Source: Algoriphagus limi (GTDB lineage: Bacteria > Bacteroidota > Bacteroidia > Cytophagales > Cyclobacteriaceae). Taken from it: a stretch of DNA of 64,000 bases. Location of the stretch: assembly GCF_024919275.1 (NCBI RefSeq), contig NZ_JANWGH010000003.1:285677-349676 (forward strand), written 5' to 3'. Position 1 is the first letter of the stretch. Every line of letters starts with the position of its first letter. A program made the translations under genes and the position numbers. Shown here in pieces: positions 60,985-64,000 of this stretch. The notes under the pieces were generated by a model. The model was not told where the DNA came from, searched no databases, and saw nothing but the letters and a program-made list of their open reading frames with translations.

Positions 60985-61929
60985 ATGAGCCAGCCACTTT
61001 TATCGGTAGTCATTACCGTTTACAATGAAGAAAAAAACATCCTGCCCCTTCTTGACCAAACCTATGAAGCTTTGGCTGATTTGGATTATGAGGTGATTTT
61101 AGTAGAGGATGGATCGACAGATGGGACGGTTGCAGAGGTGAAGAAGTACGCCAATGAGCGAACCAAGCTGATTATTTTCAATCGGAATTATGGGCAAACC
61201 ACGGCCTTGGCAGCGGGAATTGATTTGGCGAAGGGGAAATACATCGTGACCATGGATGGAGATCTGCAAAATGATCCTTCAGATATACCCGGAATGCTTC
61301 AGAAAGCCATCGATGAAGATTGGGATGTGGTAGCAGGTGTGCGCGCCAAGCGAAAGGATGGCTTTGTTCTTCGGAAAATCCCTTCCAAAATTGCCAATTG
61401 GATTATTCGAAATTCCACGAAAGTATACCTAAGTGATTACGGTTGTACGCTTCGGGTGTATCGAGCTGAAATCGCTCAAAATATGGGTTTATATGGAGAA
61501 TTGCATCGATTTATTCCTGTATTAGCAAAGGAGCAAGGAGCTCGAATGACCGAGGTGGATGTGAAGCATCATCCAAGGATTCACGGAACTTCGAAGTATG
61601 GCTTGAGTCGAACGTTCAAGGTTATGTCAGATTTAATTCTGATGCTATTTTTCCAAAAGTACCTTCAACGCCCGATTCACCTTTTTGGGGGGATAGGTCT
61701 TTTGTCATTTTTGGCCGGATCCGTGATCAGTTTTTATCTCTTGGTGTTGAAACTATTGGGAGAAGATATCTGGGGAAGACCCATTATGATTCTGGGTTTT
61801 ATTCTGATTTTGGGTGGAATTCAGCTTATTACTACTGGTATTATTGCCGAGATGATTGTAAGAACCTATTTCGAATCCCAGCATAAAAAGACCTACACCG
61901 TGAGGTCCGTTTTTGAAGGAAATAAATAG
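60985..61929 (+). CDS. Polyprenyl-phosphate glycosyltransferase (GT2, GtrB/DPM-like)
   Basis: 314 residues. GT2 fold with SVVITVYNEEKNI, VEDGSTDGT and DGDLQNDPSD (DxD-type metal site). Two C-terminal membrane helices (about 232-255 and 268-292) are as in the GtrB/DPM1 group. It loads a sugar onto polyprenyl phosphate for use by GT39 or GT-C enzymes, two of which are encoded next door. Start ATG 60985 follows from the promoter. Confidence 0.92.
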   Translation: MSQPLLSVVITVYNEEKNILPLLDQTYEALADLDYEVILVEDGSTDGTVAEVKKYANERTKLIIFNRNYGQTTALAAGIDLAKGKYIVTMDGDLQNDPSDIPGMLQKAIDEDWDVVAGVRAKRKDGFVLRKIPSKIANWIIRNSTKVYLSDYGCTLRVYRAEIAQNMGLYGELHRFIPVLAKEQGARMTEVDVKHHPRIHGTSKYGLSRTFKVMSDLILMLFFQKYLQRPIHLFGGIGLLSFLAGSVISFYLLVLKLLGEDIWGRPIMILGFILILGGIQLITTGIIAEMIVRTYFESQHKKTYTVRSVFEGNK

Positions 61930-62033
61930 GGATTATTTTTAATTCATCATTCATCATTCAATTTCTTTGTCTGGATAATTCAAATTACTGTTTACAATTC
62001 AGTAACCAATAACTTCAAAATCCTCATAAACCA

Positions 62034-62909
62034 TTGACCCGATACAAGAATCAGTTAAAAACTTTTTTCAAGCTTGTGTTAACAGGCCTGGCCTTGTATC
62101 TGGTTTTTCGAAAAATTGATACCACGCAGCTTTTAGATTTGGTAAAAACCATCCATTGGTTTTGGCTCATTCCTGCTGTTCTACTTTTTATCTTAAGCAA
62201 AGTGGCTACGGCAGTTCGTCTCAATCAATATTTCAAAAATATCGGCCTAATCCTTTCCGAAAAACTCAACTTCCGTCTATATCTGGTAGGCATGTTTTAC
62301 AATCTTTTCCTTCCCGGAGGAATAGGAGGGGATGGTTATAAGGTCTATTTGCTCAATAAAGAATTCAAGACTCCGGTTAAAAAATTGCTTCAGGCCGCGC
62401 TCTTGGATCGCTTGGGGGGATTGGTAGCGATAGTTTTTTTATTGTTTGGTTTGTTTTTGCTGGTGGATCTTGATTTGGAATTTTTTGAAAGCAGCCTTTG
62501 GAATGGCTTGATGATCGCAGGATTGATTTTGACGATTCCAGGATTTTGGTTGGTACAAAAGCTAGTATTTAAGGATTTTCTTCCCTCTTTTTGGTCAGCA
62601 AATCTATGGTCTTTTGCTGGACAAATCGCGCAGTTGATTTGTGCTTGGTTTATTTTAATGGCTTTGGGGATCGATGAAAAGATTCTTGCTTATCAATTGG
62701 TCTTTTTGCTTTCATCCATTGTGGCAGTGCTTCCGCTGACAATCGGAGGAGTAGGAGCCCGTGAATTGGTCTTTGTCTATGCCCATCAGTATGCTGGGAT
62801 AGAGGAAACGGCTGCAGTGGCGTTCAGTTTGATCTTTTTTCTGATTACAGCTGGGGTTTCTTTGGTGGGGGCTTTTGTGAAGGTTAGATTCAATACTTCT
62901 ATTGGTTGA
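62034..62909 (+). CDS. Lysylphosphatidylglycerol synthase transmembrane-like flippase (UPF0104)
   Basis: 291 residues with about 7-8 membrane helices. Signatures NLFLPGGIGGDGYKVYLL near 90-108 and VLPLTIGGVGARELVF near 232 are typical of the LPG synthase TM domain family. It has no C-terminal synthase domain, so it may transport lipids or glycolipids. The start is TTG 62034. It stands in a cluster of polyprenyl-sugar genes. Confidence 0.86.
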   Translation: MTRYKNQLKTFFKLVLTGLALYLVFRKIDTTQLLDLVKTIHWFWLIPAVLLFILSKVATAVRLNQYFKNIGLILSEKLNFRLYLVGMFYNLFLPGGIGGDGYKVYLLNKEFKTPVKKLLQAALLDRLGGLVAIVFLLFGLFLLVDLDLEFFESSLWNGLMIAGLILTIPGFWLVQKLVFKDFLPSFWSANLWSFAGQIAQLICAWFILMALGIDEKILAYQLVFLLSSIVAVLPLTIGGVGARELVFVYAHQYAGIEETAAVAFSLIFFLITAGVSLVGAFVKVRFNTSIG

Positions 62910-62932
62910 TTTTCGAACTCGCTCGGATTCCT

Positions 62933-62940
62933 TACTTTTG
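62933..62940 (+). promoter_or_regulatory. -7 element TACTTTTG for pyrF
   Basis: An exact TAnnTTTG match 21 bp before the pyrF ATG. Confidence 0.65.
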
Positions 62941-62961
62941 TCAAAATCCTAAAAAATCCCC

Positions 62962-63777
62962 ATGACCCGATCCGAATTGTTCGCCCAAATCCAGCAAAAA
63001 TCCTCTTTCCTCTGCGTAGGACTTGACCCGGATTTGGAAAAGATTCCTCGTCATTTACTTGCTGAGCCGGATCCGATTTTTAGTTTTTGCAAAGCAATTA
63101 TCGAGGAGACAGCTGATTTTGCAGTGGCTTATAAACCGAACATAGCTTTCTTTGAAGCTATGGGATCAAAGGGTTGGGATACGCTAGCTAAGGTAGAAGA
63201 GCTTATTCCAGCTGATATATTTACAATCGCCGATGCTAAGCGGGGAGATATTGGAAATACCTCAAAACTTTATGCAAAAGCGTTTTTCGAATCGATGGAT
63301 TTTGATTCCATAACCGTGGCGCCTTACATGGGGGAAGATTCGGTAACTCCCTTTCTGGAATTTGAAAATAAATGGGTAATTCTTTTGGCTCTCACTTCCA
63401 ATAAGGGCTCTTTGGATTTTCAACTAATCCAAGATCAAAATGGCAAAGCGCTCTATCAGTCTGTTTTGGAAAAAAGTCAGGCTTGGGGAACACCCGATAA
63501 TCTAATGTATGTGGTAGGCGCTACCCGTGGTGAGCTGATTGGAGAGGTGCGAAAGGCGGCTCCTGAGCATTTTTTCTTGGTTCCCGGGGTGGGAGCCCAA
63601 GGTGGAAGCCTATCTGAAGTTGCCAAATACGGAATGAATTCTTCCTGTGGACTTTTGGTGAATTCCAGCCGGGGAATTATCTATGCTTCTAATGAAAAGG
63701 ACTTTGGGAAAGCTGCCCGCAAAGAAGCCGAAAAGCTCCAACTGGAAATGAAGGAATTGTTGGATAAGTACCTTTAA
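62962..63777 (+). CDS. pyrF: Orotidine-5'-phosphate decarboxylase, type 2
   Basis: 271 residues. Catalytic KxxD-type motif in [13 protein letters not shown] near 91-103, phosphate-binding [10 protein letters not shown] near 207-216 and [10 protein letters not shown] near 232. It makes UMP in pyrimidine synthesis. The longer type 2 form (about 270 residues) matches the Bacteroidetes/actinobacterial enzyme. Own promoter; monocistronic. Confidence 0.96.
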   Translation: MTRSELFAQIQQKSSFLCVGLDPDLEKIPRHLLAEPDPIFSFCKAIIEETADFAVAYKPNIAFFEAMGSKGWDTLAKVEELIPADIFTIADAKRGDIGNTSKLYAKAFFESMDFDSITVAPYMGEDSVTPFLEFENKWVILLALTSNKGSLDFQLIQDQNGKALYQSVLEKSQAWGTPDNLMYVVGATRGELIGEVRKAAPEHFFLVPGVGAQGGSLSEVAKYGMNSSCGLLVNSSRGIIYASNEKDFGKAARKEAEKLQLEMKELLDKYL

Positions 63778-63851
63778 TTTTCAAATCCAGTAAGATTAGT
63801 TGAAAATCAGAAATTAATCTCTTAAATTCCATAAGCTTTTAGTAATTGCTT

Positions 63852-64000
63852 ATGAATTTTAGGGAAGACTTTTTACAGCTTGTCTGGAAGTACCAATATT
63901 TTGATCGAAAGGGTTTACAAACTTCCAATGGACAATCACTCCAAATCCTAAATGCTGGGATTCACAATCATAGGGAAGGTCCGGATTTTAGAGAGGCTTC
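63852..64000 (+). CDS. DUF2851 family protein, N-terminal part only
   Basis: ATG 63852 opens a frame running off the window (49 complete codons, start MNFREDFLQLVWKYQYFDRK). The segment NAGIHNHREGPDF is characteristic of DUF2851, a Bacteroidetes protein of about 420 residues without known function. Confidence 0.75.
   Translation, partial: MNFREDFLQLVWKYQYFDRKGLQTSNGQSLQILNAGIHNHREGPDFREA

Overview
The window looks like a chromosomal segment of a Bacteroidetes bacterium, most likely order Cytophagales (Algoriphagus/Cyclobacteriaceae-like). The evidence is the family content (TonB receptor plus DUF4249 pair, DUF4252 pair behind an ECF sigma factor, DUF4834, UPF0158, DUF2851, a DksA-like protein without its zinc finger, an S9 DPP4-like peptidase, a CarB without its allosteric domain), the many promoters of the Bacteroidetes TTTG / TAnnTTTG type, and the scarcity of Shine-Dalgarno sequences. 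It is mostly core chromosome. There is no prophage, CRISPR array, rRNA operon or classical insertion sequence; the only mobile-type gene is a REP-associated tyrosine transposase (48433-48996) sitting between hairpin repeats.

Layout. 1-2665: an energy/redox operon on the minus strand (membrane Fe-S oxidoreductase, CCG-domain protein, conserved small protein). 2769-2844: tRNA-Phe. 3117-5078: ECF sigma factor, membrane anti-sigma-like protein and two DUF4252 proteins. 5620-10337: a secreted protein, an exported flavodoxin-like protein and a pair of M14 carboxypeptidase-like proteins, one of which has lost its catalytic residues. 10583-17361: bestrophin-like membrane protein, UspA plus CPA2 antiporter, ferrochelatase, MFS transporter, DUF2179 protein and TrmN6-type methyltransferase. 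17465-22417: Kelch/TIG lipoprotein, TonB-dependent receptor and DUF4249 lipoprotein, an outer-membrane uptake unit. 22414-33283: metabolic genes (saccharopine dehydrogenase family, cytidine deaminase, esterase, GDPD, GNAT, thioredoxin, carB, asd). 33420-46973: a lamin-tail-domain secreted protein, an asparaginase-family lipoprotein, DksA-like protein, scpB, SprT-like protein, der, era, initiator tRNA, an SGNH hydrolase, a UbiA-like membrane protein with a methyltransferase, a ceramidase-like protein and purM. 46974-51655: a repeat-rich intergenic region, ddl, the RAYT element and a DPP4-like peptidase. 51792-57641: CstB-like persulfide dioxygenase/rhodanese, NlpC/P60 lipoprotein, atpD-atpC, rpsU, xerC-like recombinase and hpf. 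57705-64000: two GT39 glycosyltransferases, a polyprenyl-phosphate GT2, an LPG-synthase-like flippase, pyrF and the start of a DUF2851 gene.

How parts may work together. The most interesting regulatory signal is a 5-4-5 inverted repeat of Crp/Fnr type, found about 42 bp upstream of the predicted transcription starts of two distant genes, the thioredoxin (27018-27380) and the CstB-like MBL-rhodanese (51792-53138). This suggests a shared reactive-sulfur or redox regulon. The 57705-62909 genes look like a polyprenyl-phosphate-sugar glycosylation module. Function assignments rest on reading motifs by eye, without database searches.
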